Shown: positions 54,337 to 64,000 of the stretch, piece after piece
Position numbering within the stretch: the stretch's first letter is position 1
How the letters are laid out: every line of letters begins with the position of its first letter
Assembly (NCBI GenBank): GCA_036426205.1
Contig: CM071568.1
Coordinates: 231,729,727-231,793,726 of the forward strand
Direction: 5' to 3'
DNA: 64,000 nucleotides
From: Ascaphus truei
Lineage: Eukaryota; Chordata; Amphibia; Anura; Ascaphidae
Program-made: the position numbers and the translations under genes
The notes under the pieces: model-generated
The model's database searches: none
What the model saw: the letters and a program-made list of their open reading frames with translations, nothing else
Told to the model about the DNA's origin: nothing

Positions 54337-55686
54337 CTAAGCTCTTCCTCCACCTCTCCCTCTGGGGAGTAGTGGTCTTGAGCTTGAGGCTCTGACTCTC
54401 TCATAGGGGGTGCCATAGTCTCTGTATGGTATGAAACTTGGACTCCTGGGGTCCAGAGGAGAGCTCATTGGAGCCACTGATACGGGTACATGCAGCTTGT
54501 GTCCATTACCCGTTGCTCCTTCTGGAGGTGTTCTTTGATTTCTGTTTGAGCTAGAAGAGGGTCCTTCCATAGGATCCTCATTGGTTTCAACTACTGATTC
54601 TGAATTCTCTTCAGATCCCTCTGGCTCACCGGCCAATGGTATAGTCTCTATCTCGGGATCATTATCTCCCACTTGCGGGATAGGCAGTAGATGGTTGCGG
54701 TGCCAGACCTTTACCCTGCCATCCCCGTCGCGTATGCGGTAGACAGGGAATCCCGGCATCTGAGATTCCTCTTCGAATACTCCGTCGCACCAGCGGTCGG
54801 CCAGTTTGTGTTTGCTGGGGATCCCTAGATTGCGCAGGAGAACGGCGTCTCCAGGACAAATTTCCCGATGGCGGACCTTGTGGTCATAGCGCCGTTTGTT
54901 GCAGGCACTCAGATGGGTGATGCTTTCTCCGCTAGCTGGTAAGCACGCTGCAGGCTTTCTTGGAGCCGTTGTACGTACTGATAGTGCGTCCTATTGGGTA
55001 CCCCATTGGTAGATACCCTCAAACAGATGTCTAAAGGCAGCTGTGCCTCTCGCCCCAACATTAGGAAATATGGAGTGAATCCTGCAGATTTGTGTCTGGT
55101 GCAATTATATGTGTGCACTAAGGACTCCACGTGTTTGCTCTACTCGGTCTTGTGAGATCCTTTTAGAGTGCCGAGCATGTTGAGGGATGTCCGAGGGATA
55201 TCCGATTGAACCTCTCTGTCAGAGTATCTCCCTCTGGATGGTAAGGAGTCGTTTCAGACTTGTCGATATTAAGTAGCTTCAGCAACTCCCAGATAAGTTT
55301 GCTTTAAAGTCCCACCCTTCATCCGAGTGCAGACGATTTGGTAGCCCGTAGTGTACGAAGTACCGTTCCCATGAGATTTTAGCCACCGTAATGGCCTTCT
55401 GGTCTTTGGTGGGGAAGGCTTGGGCATAGTGGGTGTAATGGTCTGTGATCACGAGTACATTCCCAATGCCCCTCGAGTCTCGCTCAATACATAGGAAGTC
55501 CATGCATACGAGATCTAGGGGGCCCAAGCTCTTCAGATGGGCCATTGGAGAGCCCCTGGTAGGCAATGTTCCGCTGTATGCACCGTGAGCATCTGCGGCA
55601 ATGGTATTCTACCAACTCTCATTCTAGGCCAGAAGAACCGGTCTTGTATTAGACCATAGGTCTTGTCCACTCCCAGATGCCCATGG
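54337..55686 (-). pseudogene. Gypsy-2 copy B: integrase core and C-terminus
   Basis: In minus-strand order: GHLGVDKTYGLIQDRFFWPR (zinc finger to core), MDFLCIERDSRGIGNVLVIT and LHSDEGWDFKANL (catalytic D residues, 95-codon frame 55566-55279), FTPYFLMLGREAQLP and YVQRLQESLQRAY (73-codon frame 55130-54909), and PVYRIRDGDGRVKVWHRNHL, followed by an acidic and Ser-rich tail (54759-54337). Several stops and frameshifts separate these. It matches copy A at 44300-44700. Confidence 0.88.
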
Positions 55687-56448
55687 TGTAACACTCGCAC
55701 TGCCCACAAACAAGACAAGACCCCGGCACTGAGGTGGGAAGGTATAACACCACACACCCGCAGCAGCGGAGGTGTGCCTGGAAGGCGGATAGTTTAGCGT
55801 AGCCGGGTCTGGGTTGAAGAGTGTAGGAGATGCGGTATACTTGCCGAGTTCCGGGATTGGAGAAGACAGGATAGTAGGGGTCCGTAAACCGTGGTCTGGG
55901 ATTGGAGAGAGCAGCGTAGTCCGAGTCCGTATGCCATGTTCAAGGGTATGAGAGATCGCCGTAGTCGAGGGTATGCCAAAGTCCAAAATCCAGAAGGGTC
56001 CACAAACAAGCCGAGTCGGTACACAAGAGGTTAACTGAAAAGGAGACAGAGCACTGCACAAACGAAGTGAGCTTCATAAGGCTACATAGGATTATGCTGA
56101 GCAAAGCATAGGAGGAAGCAGGAAGTATTTAAAGGCAGGACAGGCCAATGGGGACAGGGGGCAGAGCGGAGGCACGGCCCCAGCAGAGCTGGGATAGGCT
56201 GCAGGCAACAAGGCAGGAAAGATACTTGCCGTGCAGCTGGGGATCGTTGCACGTCATAGTGTGTGCGCGCCGCACGACGCGTGCGAGAGGCTGGACCAGG
56301 TTCTGTGCGGTAGCTAGAAGAGCTGCGGGTGCCCACGCGCTCTGTAATGAGCGCAGGGAAGTGCACATGGGCAGGAACAGTGGCCGCAGCGGCAGCAGCA
56401 GGTAAGGAGGGAACACGCCGCAAAGGACGTGTTCCCCAATTCCTTACA
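55687..56448 (-). repeat. Solo LTR inserted in gypsy-2 integrase
   Basis: 762 bp, TGTAACACTCG to CCTTACA on the plus strand, flanked by a perfect duplication CATGG (55682-55686 and 56449-56453). Read on the minus strand it has TTTAAATA followed about 30 bases later by GCTTTGCTCAGCATA. This resembles the promoter and start of the gypsy-1 LTR, so it is probably a related family in minus orientation. Confidence 0.92.
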
Positions 56449-58990
56449 CATGGTCATCATGTAGAGCTCGTAGGACCATATGCTGTAGTTCCTGGGTAGA
56501 ACCAGCTGCCTTCTATCCGGATGGTTATGGTATGGAACCACCCGATAAAGTAGACCCTTATCGATCTCGAACTTGTCCCATTCTCGCATTATTATGGCGA
56601 ACGTGTCGGTGGGAGCACGTTTCACTAATGAGGGTTTGTCTTGCTGAATGGCCTGGCGTATAGATCCAGCCACAGGATCTCGTATCTGGTACAGCACCAA
56701 TTCCTTCCAGGCGATGACTTTATCTTGGCTGATATTCATGCCATCTGGATGGCAATAGGCAGCAGGAAGTGCCTTGGATTGGTATCCCAGCGAGTCAGCA
56801 ACCCTCAGTTCTGAGAACGCCACTTTGTCCTCCACTATGGTGGCAGTCGAGCACATGGCCCGCATCCCATGTCCAGCGATTTCTTCCCAGAGAACGTCGT
56901 CCGGGGTTGTACTCAGCCCAGGTCTCCTGGACAGCGCATCGGCTCTGATGTTCAAAGGCCCCAGTTTATATTTCAGAGTAAACTGATAGTTTGAAAGGGC
57001 CACTAGCCACCTGTGTCCTGTGGCGTCCAGTTTGGCGGACTTCAAGATGTACGTCAATGAGTTGTTGTCCGTTCGTACTTCGAATGCAACTCCATTCAGG
57101 TAGTCAACAATCACCCACAGGAGGGCGAGAAATTCCAGCTTATGGACAGGGTAATTTTGCTCCCTGGGGTCAAGCTACGGCTCACATATGCCACAGGGCA
57201 CAGAACAGTAGGATATTTCCGGTGTAGTACAGCGCCCAACACGTTGAAGCTTGCATCCACATGTAAGATGTATGGCTGTTTGGGGTCGGCGTAAGCCAAG
57301 ACGGGGGCTTTCATTAGACTGTTCTTGAGGCAGATGAATGCCTTTTCGCAGGCGGACGTCCACTTCTCTTCGAAAGGTAGCCGCGCGGTGGTGGCCTTCT
57401 GCTGAGAATCTTCCGGGTATATTTTCAGAAGATTGAGGACCTTGGCCTTGCTGAAATATCCTTCCATGAAGCGGCGGTAGTACTTGCAGAACCCCAGGAA
57501 GGAGCGAAGCACCATTACGTTTTCGGGTCTCCGCCAGTTCACCACGGCTTCCACCTTAGCGGGGTCGGTGGCAACTCCGTCTGTGTCCCACGTAGGTTAT
57601 GGATGTGCGACAGAACCGACATTTGTCCAGGGATAACTTCAAGCCTTCTTTGCCCAGCCGATGTAGCACTTTCAGCAGATGTTCCTCATGCTCCTCAAGA
57701 GTCTTGCCAAAGACAATGATATCATCCATTTTGACTAGGCATTGACTAGGCACGCAGGTAAATTGATAGAACCCGAGGTGACAGACAAATGCCGTCTTCT
57801 CTTGATCTTCGGCGCTCATAGGTACCTGGTAGTACCCAGACCTCAGATCCAGCACGCTGAACCACTGGCTTCCTGACAGATCGTTGAGAATCTCTTCAAT
57901 CCGTGGCAAAGTGTACTGATCTGGTACGGTACAGTTGTTCAGGTTCTGCAAGCGGACTGACCCATTCTTTTTGCGTACCACCACGATCGGGGATGCTTAG
58001 GGGCTACAGGATTTCGTCACAATGCCCGCCATCTACATATCTTGTAGTACATCCCTCACGTCCTCCACATCTCTGGGAGCGATGCGTCGTCAACACTCCC
58101 GGAATGCCGTGGTGTCATTCAGCCGGATCGTGTGCTGGGTATTTCGGCTGCAGCCCACATCCATCTCATTGGTGGAGAACACTTCCCAGCATTCCTCCAG
58201 CTTGGTGCTTAGCTGTTCCTTCCATTCGGCCGACAGGGTTGATTCCCCAAAGTCAAACGGCAGCCCGACCGGCTGATCTTGCACAGTGGCGGTGTTCACT
58301 TGAGCCATCGTCTCGACGGGAGTAACTGGGTATATTCTGCCCAGTCTTTGACCTTGGTTGAAGGGCATGGTGTACGGGGAGATGTTCTGGATGAACACCT
58401 GGATCTTCCCATGAATCTTGGATTTCCACTCTCTTACTTTCGGTACTATTTTGTACACTGTATTTACGTCTTCCTCTGGCGTATTCTCTAAAGAGAAATA
58501 CTTGTCTGCCTCATCTCGGCCCGGATAACAGCATACTGTGTGCATGATCTTCACTCCCCCTGGTGGAATTTCGGTGAACCCTGTGGTGAGATTGAATAGG
58601 TCACCATGTCCTTCCTGGGCCGAGACCCAGCAGCAGTCTTCCTTCAGTACCGGATGGATCCGTAAAGAAGACAGTGGTAGTTCTCCGGCCTCATGTAGAT
58701 AAGCTTGGATCACTGCTCGCACCACATCATTGGGGAGCTTGGATGCTCTCTGGACTCTGGGCATATCAGAGCCTCCACTTCCATGGTATGAGACTTGCCG
58801 GTATTCAGCTGCGGTATATCCAACCGAACTTTTACCACACTGTCGATGGGGTAGTTCTCATTACTGAGACCCTACATGGCTAGGGCCCTGTGTAGGACTA
58901 TTCTAATACCGGCAGGAGGTATAGAGGTGTGGTGCCTCTAGCGTGGCACTTGGCGTGAGTTACCTTGGGTATGGGTAAATCTGCCTTTGG
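56449..58990 (-). pseudogene. Gypsy-2 copy B: protease-RT linker, RT, RNase H, integrase zinc finger
   Basis: Order on the minus strand: TGKSHTMEVEALICPES (about 58800), a 224-codon linker frame (58764-58090), then SPIVVVRKKNGSVRL, IPDQYT-type YTLPRIEEIL, GYYQVPM (57984-57556). A deletion then removes the segment before MDDIIVFGKTLEEHEEHLL. Thumb: FLGFCKYYRRF. RNase H: YILHVDAS and VRTDNNSLTYIL. NIRADALSRR leads to integrase (RQLVLP). Frames are broken at 57984/58090 (TAA), 57556 and 57111. The solo LTR at 55687 separates it from the integrase core. Confidence 0.9.
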
Positions 58991-59220
58991 TGGTGGGGTT
59001 GTAATTCCCCACTCCCCAGGCTGGGGTTGTAATTCCCCACTCCCTTCGTATGTAGGAAGGGTTTGGAGTTTCAGCCAGATAGGGGACCTCCGATGATAGT
59101 TCCCAGGGTGGACATTGTCAGGGGAGCTCGTAGTCCAGGGTACATGTGTGGGCAGCCCGCGCACGGGCAGGGCATCCGGTAAATTTAGGACCTGAGGAGC
59201 ATCTTCCACACATTTCTTGG
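58991..59220 (-). pseudogene. Probable upstream part of gypsy-2 copy B
   Basis: An open frame (103 codons, 59209-58898) reads PIWLKLQTLPTYEGSGELQP and leads toward the protease region. A 19-base phrase 'ggttgtaattccccactcc' is duplicated in tandem (59004 and 59026). I could not find a zinc knuckle or capsid. Confidence 0.4.
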
Positions 59221-59940
59221 TCCGCGGTCAGTATTATGGTACTCCAATTAAATGTGGGGTCATATTTTTGGCCTCTAATCCATACTCCCACTGGAGTGTC
59301 CCACCATGAAGATAGTCTGTGTATTGGGTGGTGGTCAGGGGATTGGTTAGAAGGATGCCGGGGGTGGGACTTTGTCAAAACTTTGTATTTAGAATGCTGG
59401 GCCGCAGGGGATTGGTGGGTGAGGTTGCCGGGGGGGCGGGGGAATCGGTCATTGGCAGAGTATGAGCATACCACACCACCAGAGAATAACGGTGCAGGAG
59501 ATTGGTGGCCATTTGATGAGGAGGATGGGAGCAGCTCAGCAGGACCGCAGGGGATTGGACGGATGCCGGGGGAGGGGGGGCAGTTATCCATGGGATGGCA
59601 GTGATGTCATTGACCTGTGACAGTGACTGCCACGAGGAGCACAGGAGAAGATGTGTCAGACAGTCTGGAGCTGCTCAGAGGCAGAGCTGCTGCACGTGTG
59701 ACACAGTCTGTACAATAGTACTGTAAGTGTAAGTAGCAACATATATATTTATAATAATGCACAACCATATTTCTGCTTTCCCCTGCTATTTATTTAGCAC
59801 ATTTTTATATTATATAAACAAGCCGCAAGGTCAGGTCAGGAATGATAATGAGGAATGTCCAATTAATGGCTTCATTTTAATTAATATTTTCATTTTTTAT
59901 TTAATTTTAATTAATGTCAATAAATTATTTATATAATTTT
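59221..59940. other. No gene recognised
   Basis: G-rich then AT-rich. Scattered 'caggggattgg' phrases recur between 59335 and 59560. The 5' LTR expected for gypsy-2 copy B was not found here. Confidence 0.4.
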
Positions 59941-60354
59941 CTGTGTGTCTGTGTCTGTCTCTCTCTCTCTCTGTGTGTGTCTGTGTGTCTCTCTCTCTCT
60001 CTGTGTGTTTGTGTGTCTGGGTGTGTGTCTCTGTGTGCGTCTGTCTCTGTGTGTCTGTGTGTGTTTCTCTGTGTGTCTGTGTGTCTCTGTGTGTGTGTGT
60101 GTCTCTCTCTCTGTGTGTGTGTGTCTCTGTGTGTGTCTGTGTTTGTCTCTCTGTGTGTGTGTGTCTCTCTCTCTCTTTCTCTCTCTCTCTGTGTGTCTGT
60201 GTGCGTCTCTCTTTGTCTGTGTCTCTCTCTGTGTGTCTGTCTCTCTCTGTGTGTCTCTGTGTGTGTGTCTCACTCTCTCTCTGTATGTCTGTGTGTGTGT
60301 CTGTCTCTGTGTGTGTGTGTCTCTCTCTGTGTGTGTCTGTTATATATACACATA

Positions 60355-60414
<60 letters not shown>
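59941..60414. repeat. Compound microsatellite (TG/TC)n then (CA)n
   Basis: 'tgtgtctg' and 'ctctctct' runs to 60340 and pure CA from about 60352 to 60412. All long frames on both strands are artefacts of a stop-free two-letter repeat. Confidence 0.97.
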
Positions 60415-60415
<1 letters not shown>

Positions 60416-60692
60416 ACATTTTTGGTAGCGGCGCAAATTCATTCTTTTACTCATCTTCCCCCCCTGTTGGCCGGTTCCATAGAACCTCTATACCACTATA
60501 GAACCAGCCTAAGACTCATTCATCGGGCTTGTTTGTTGTGTTGGTAAAAAAAAAAAAAAAAAGATGTCTTGACTATAATTACATTAGCGTGTCGGTTTAC
60601 ACTGCTCGCTGATATAAATATATTTTGTTTATAGCAGCAATCAAAGCAGAGGTTTGTTTAAATCTGATGAGTTTTTTTTTTAACATTGTATT

Positions 60693-61025
60693 GAAGCAGG
60701 GGGTCTCTGGAGAAGAACCCTGTTTAATTTCAGCTCTGGGAACCCTCTGCTTCCGGAGAGACTTCCGTAGTAGGTGCTCGTTAGCCGCTCCGGCTCAGCT
60801 ACTGGGGATCACGTAATGGCAGCTTTTCAAAGCTCCGGTGCCTCGCCGGCCAATAGGAAGCCGAGATGTCATCCGGTGTGGCTTCCTATTGGCCCGTGTG
60901 ACGTGGGAGCTTTAACGAGCACAGATACCCGCATCCCCTTTTGGATGGAAGTATCCCTGAAAGCAGGAGTTCCCTGGAGCTGAAATGAACGGGGTTCAGC
61001 TCCAGAAACCCCTCGCTTCAATCCT
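60693..61025. repeat. Palindromic repeat, family P copy 3
   Basis: The ends 'ttgaagcagggggtctctgg' and 'ccagaaacccctcgcttcaa' are inverted. The centre has 'ccaataggaagcc' against 'ggcttcctattgg' (60851-60893). It shares these phrases with the palindrome at 28318-28640. Confidence 0.8.
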
Positions 61026-61235
61026 CTGTAAAAAAAAAATGTATGTATGTAGTGGATACCTATCCAAGCTTCAAATTGCAAAGCCAGTATAACCAGCCTC
61101 ACACTGATGAGACCCAAAAGGTCAAAAAGGCTGTCTGGGTGGGTTTACTGACTATGCATCCTAACCCAGGCTGTGCAATGAAGCAAGCATAAGCTTATAG
61201 GGGTCCCTGTCAAAATGGATTTGAAGCAAAAGTGG

Positions 61236-61350
61236 CACTGTTCATTTGCATGTCATTTCCCAGAATCCCTTGCTGCAGTGGAAGCACTGTGTGCTGGGTG
61301 ATAATGGGGAAAGGCAGGGTTGCAGACCTGTCCAACACATGCAAATGAGC
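61236..61350. repeat. Short inverted repeat with octamer-like ends
   Basis: 'tcatttgcatgt' (61234-61245) and 'acatgcaaatga' (61338-61349) face each other around 'cccagaatcccttgctgcag'. A MITE or SINE remnant is possible. Confidence 0.5.
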
Positions 61351-61754
61351 ACACAGTAATATTTCCATTTGATATCTATATCTCTATCTTGAATGTCTCT
61401 TTTTTTAAATTGTAAATCAGCCCAAAACTTTTTAAGAGGAACCTGAAACCTGTTCTGAGATTATGATAAAACAGCCTTTCTGTAGCGTCTGCTTTGAAAA
61501 CATCCCTGTGCTGCCTCGTGAAATAGAGCTGGTGAGAATAGCAGGGGTTGCCATGTGAACATTATGGCTATGGGCCTTTTTAAATACAAATGAAATAAAA
61601 ACCGCTTTTTAAATGCACCCCGAGTAACACATCTGGTAAATTGTTTTGGCCTTTCACACTTTATATAATCTGTTTTCTCAAGAGCTGCTTCCAGAGTGTA
61701 TCTGGAAAACAAGGACTGGATACAGCTGAAATCTTCAACTGTAACCTAACAGCA
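61351..61754. other. No gene recognised
   Basis: AT-rich, with no repeat structure identified. Confidence 0.4.
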
Positions 61755-61757
61755 TAA

Positions 61758-62208
61758 GGCTTTGGTCCCGCTGCGGCCGGCGGAGCGCACGGCCGCGGTC
61801 CCCCAGCTGCTTGCCTCCGGTCTGGATGTCCCCGCTGGCTCCTTCCGGTGTGGCTGACTGCGTGCTGTGACGCGTCAGCCAGCCGGAGCTACAAGGAGCT
61901 TGTGGTTTCGGCGAGTGCCGCGTCATGTGAGACACGCAAGGCAGCCAATTCGATTTCCCCCCCCCCCCCCTGCTCGCTTGTCCGCCCCCCCTTGTGTATT
62001 TGTATGTGGCTGAGGGTCCGCTGTGCTGTGTGGCTGTGATGGTCCCGCCCCCTCACGTCATTGCTGCGCCCCCACACCCATTTTGGCCACGACCCCCAAC
62101 CCCCCTCCGCTCCAGCTCCCTACAGACCGCAGATAGCGGTCAAGTGCCTCTCCACGCGCCGCCTGTCTGCAGTGCGGGCGCGTGGTCTGAGGCAGCGGGG
62201 CCTTAGCC
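61758..62208. mobile_element. Harbinger-type MITE
   Basis: Inverted ends GGCTTTGGTCCCGCTGC (61758-61774) and 'gcagcggggccttagcc' (62192-62208) match at 14 of 17 positions. They are flanked by TAA on both sides (61755-61757 and 62209-62211), the 3-bp duplication of PIF/Harbinger elements. The interior is GC-rich and non-coding. Confidence 0.72.
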
Positions 62209-62319
62209 TAAGACTTTCAAAAGCCCTTCGACCATTTCCAGCCGAACATCTCCCCTATTACACCAATTGCTCTCATCCACACTGTAGGTAGCTGCTTCTC
62301 TTCCCATGCTCGTGTACAT

Positions 62320-62480
62320 GTTATGTATCTATATAGGTTTACATAGCGCCATCCATGTGCATAGCTGTACATAGTACTCTGCAGAAGTAATGCACATGAG
62401 AATGGGAATACACCCTTCATACACAAAAGTAACAGAAGTTCCTGCCCCAAAGAGCTTACAATCCAAGTGGTAAGTGGGGA
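62320..62480 (-). repeat. L2-like LINE 3' end
   Basis: The minus strand reads 'ttgtaagctctttggggcag' and then 'gcgctatgtaaacctatata', the same tail as at 478-640. No coding part is attached. Confidence 0.75.
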
Positions 62481-62872
62481 GAACTTTGAGACAGTAGAAG
62501 GGTGTTCTGGTAAGAGCGGGGAAAAAGAGAAGTACATTTGTTTTGGTATAGGGCTCTCCCTGGGCTCCATTCATGGCAGTGTGCACATCTTTACCTCCCT
62601 GTTGTTTATATGTATTCAATTTTATTAGTTTTATATGATTGTATCTTCTAGCTGGGCGAGACGCTGAGACGATCTGCAAGAGGGACCCTTTTTATAGTGG
62701 AGAATGCAGAATAATTTCTTGTTGTACCTCTGCGAAGGGGGCAGAGTTACCCAATAGCTCAGATGAAATGGTGTAAGCGGTCACAGCAACAGGAACTCAG
62801 CCACAAAACTAAATAAATAAATAAAATCAGCTTTATTAAACTTGAATGCTGCACATCACAGAGAGCACCTCC

Positions 62873-62910
62873 TGACGCGTTTCGTTCCGTTGTGGAACTT
62901 TATCAAAGAG
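62873..62910 (-). ncRNA. Hammerhead-like motif, left arm
   Basis: Minus strand: TTTGATAAA, stem GTTCC, loop ACAAC, GGAAC, GAAACGCGTCAGG. GAAAC and the ACGCGU palindrome are intact; CUGAUGA reads UUGAUAA. Confidence 0.55.
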
Positions 62911-63500
62911 TAAAAAAGCCTCTCCACACAGGGTTCTTTTGTAGGCAGGTCTCTTTCAGTGATTGGTTAGAAAAAATCACAATCGGGTAGACGATCAATT
63001 AATCATGCTAATGGGTAATGAAAGAGATCATAATGTCTAACAGAAAGAACCCGTGTCTAGACCCAAATCAAACAACACATATAAAGACATTACAACAGAC
63101 ATATACAGATTAAAAACAATTATCTGATATGTTACAGATTTGTCACTAACATTCATTCATTGATCAATTGACAACATTATATGCATTATACACTTTCTGT
63201 ACTTCTTCATGGGATTATTAATCCATCTGTGTCATTTTTGGCATGTTTAGACATTTATGTTATTGATGCTGCTCATCACCTGTTTTTTTGTTTTTAATCT
63301 GTATATGTCTGTTGTAATGTCTTTATATGTGTTGTTTGATTTGGGTCTAGACACGGGTTCTTTCTGTTAGACATTATGATCTCTTTCATTACTCATTAGC
63401 ATGATTAATTGATCGTCTACCCCTGATTGTGATTTTTTCTAACCAATCACTGAAAGAGACCTGCCTACAAAAGAACCCTGTGTGGAGAGGCTTTTTTACT

Positions 63501-63538
63501 CTTTGATAAAGTTCCACAACGGAACAAAACGCGTCAGG
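63501..63538 (+). ncRNA. Hammerhead-like motif, right arm
   Basis: Plus strand: TTTGATAAA, stem GTTCC (63511-63515)/GGAAC (63521-63525), then AAAACGCGTCAGG. The GAAA box has become AAAA, a change at a catalytic position. Confidence 0.55.
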
Positions 63539-63644
63539 AGGTGCTCTCTGTGATGTGCAGCATTCAAGTTTAATAAAGCTGATTTTATTTATTTATTTTT
63601 GTGGCTGAGTTCCTGTTGCTGTGACCGCTTACACCATTTCATCT

Positions 63645-64000
63645 ACTACTACATTTTTGCTGGAGCACGCAGGCAACTACTTGCAGACAGGGGAGCCGTG
63701 TCTCCCTTACAGCGTGAGCGCCCAGGGCCGCCCTCCAGGGCTATCAAGGAGCGCTGGAGCGCACACCACGCTGCAACCGTCCCAGCACAACAATCCTTCC
63801 TGGCGATGACGTCATCTACAAGCGCGGCGCTCGTTCATCTGGGACCGGCAGGACTACACGGGCAGTGAAGACACCAGGTCGGGTAAGGGCAGCAGGTGAT
63901 AGTATCCGTGAGTACACGAGAGGGGCATCCGTTGGCTGCTTCTTTTCCTGACTCTATCTATCCCCTGTGCACTAGCCCCCCACCCAGGTATTAAGTCTGT
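63645..64000. other. No gene recognised
   Basis: GC-richer sequence up to the window edge. Short frames only. Confidence 0.4.

Larger units (their letters stand above)
62762..63644. mobile_element. Penelope-like inverted dimer, near-perfect arms
   Basis: Arms 62762-63120 and 63287-63644 are inverted copies with few differences, around a 166-bp spacer. They run from 'gatgaaatggtgtaagcggt' through 'aaagctgattttatttattt', the hammerhead-like motif, and 'acattacaacagacatatac'. High arm identity means a recent origin or ongoing conversion. No protein is encoded. Confidence 0.85.

Noticed and set aside
59897..60547. Several 160-200-codon frames on both strands
   Set aside because: Pure TG/TC/CA microsatellite translated as Cys-Val-Ser or His-Thr-Arg repeats.

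Overview
The window reads as non-genic, repeat-saturated vertebrate DNA, most likely from an amphibian and probably a frog. This is inferred from the mix of repeats: L2-like and L1/Tx1-like LINEs, chromodomain Ty3/gypsy elements, Penelope-like elements with a GIY-YIG domain and hammerhead-like motifs, Tc1/mariner, hAT and Harbinger-type elements, and many palindromic MITEs. I found no intact host gene, tRNA, rRNA or CRISPR array. Most long open frames lie in transposon remnants or in low-complexity DNA. A 53-base assembly gap sits at 44860-44912.

Layout. 1-2150: L2-like LINE 3' end, an LTR scrap and a long-hairpin repeat. 3003-11640: one decayed L1/Tx1-like LINE on the minus strand (ORF1 near 11.5-10.5 kb, ORF2 from about 8.46 to 3.18 kb), broken by a CT-rich minisatellite and a hAT-like fragment. 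13346-17775: a 4.4-kb LTR retrotransposon with no visible gag or pol. Its interior encodes a long coiled coil that runs into a nuclear-lamin rod segment. 18-30 kb: MITEs (hAT-, mariner- and palindrome-type), a hAT-like element at 21370-22516 with an 8-bp target duplication, and solo LTRs at 23171-23997 and 29479-30716 with perfect 5-bp duplications.

32352-42182: a minus-strand chromodomain gypsy element (gypsy-1). Its pol frame of 956 codons is still open, its 3' LTR is split by a 2-kb Penelope-like inverted dimer, and its gag is split by a truncated Penelope-like element. Ten bases just inside its 5' LTR are exactly complementary to the predicted 5' end of its own RNA, which suggests self-priming. 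43.6-44.8 kb and 54.3-59.2 kb hold two broken copies of a second gypsy family (gypsy-2), in opposite orientations. 44.8-48.6 kb is a cluster of duplicated Penelope-like terminal blocks around the assembly gap. 49.1-50.0 kb is a foldback element with a hAT element inside. 50650-52278 is a full-length but dead Tc1 element. 59.9-64 kb holds microsatellite DNA, a Harbinger-type MITE, an L2 tail and a near-perfect Penelope-like inverted dimer.

The elements do not form a pathway. The local history is serial nesting that can be ordered by target duplications: gypsy-1, then Penelope inserts in its gag and LTR; gypsy-2, then a solo LTR in its integrase; a foldback, then a hAT. The most unusual item is the lamin-carrying LTR element. 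A 60-bp inverted copy of its lamin segment is embedded in a MITE 1.4 kb downstream.
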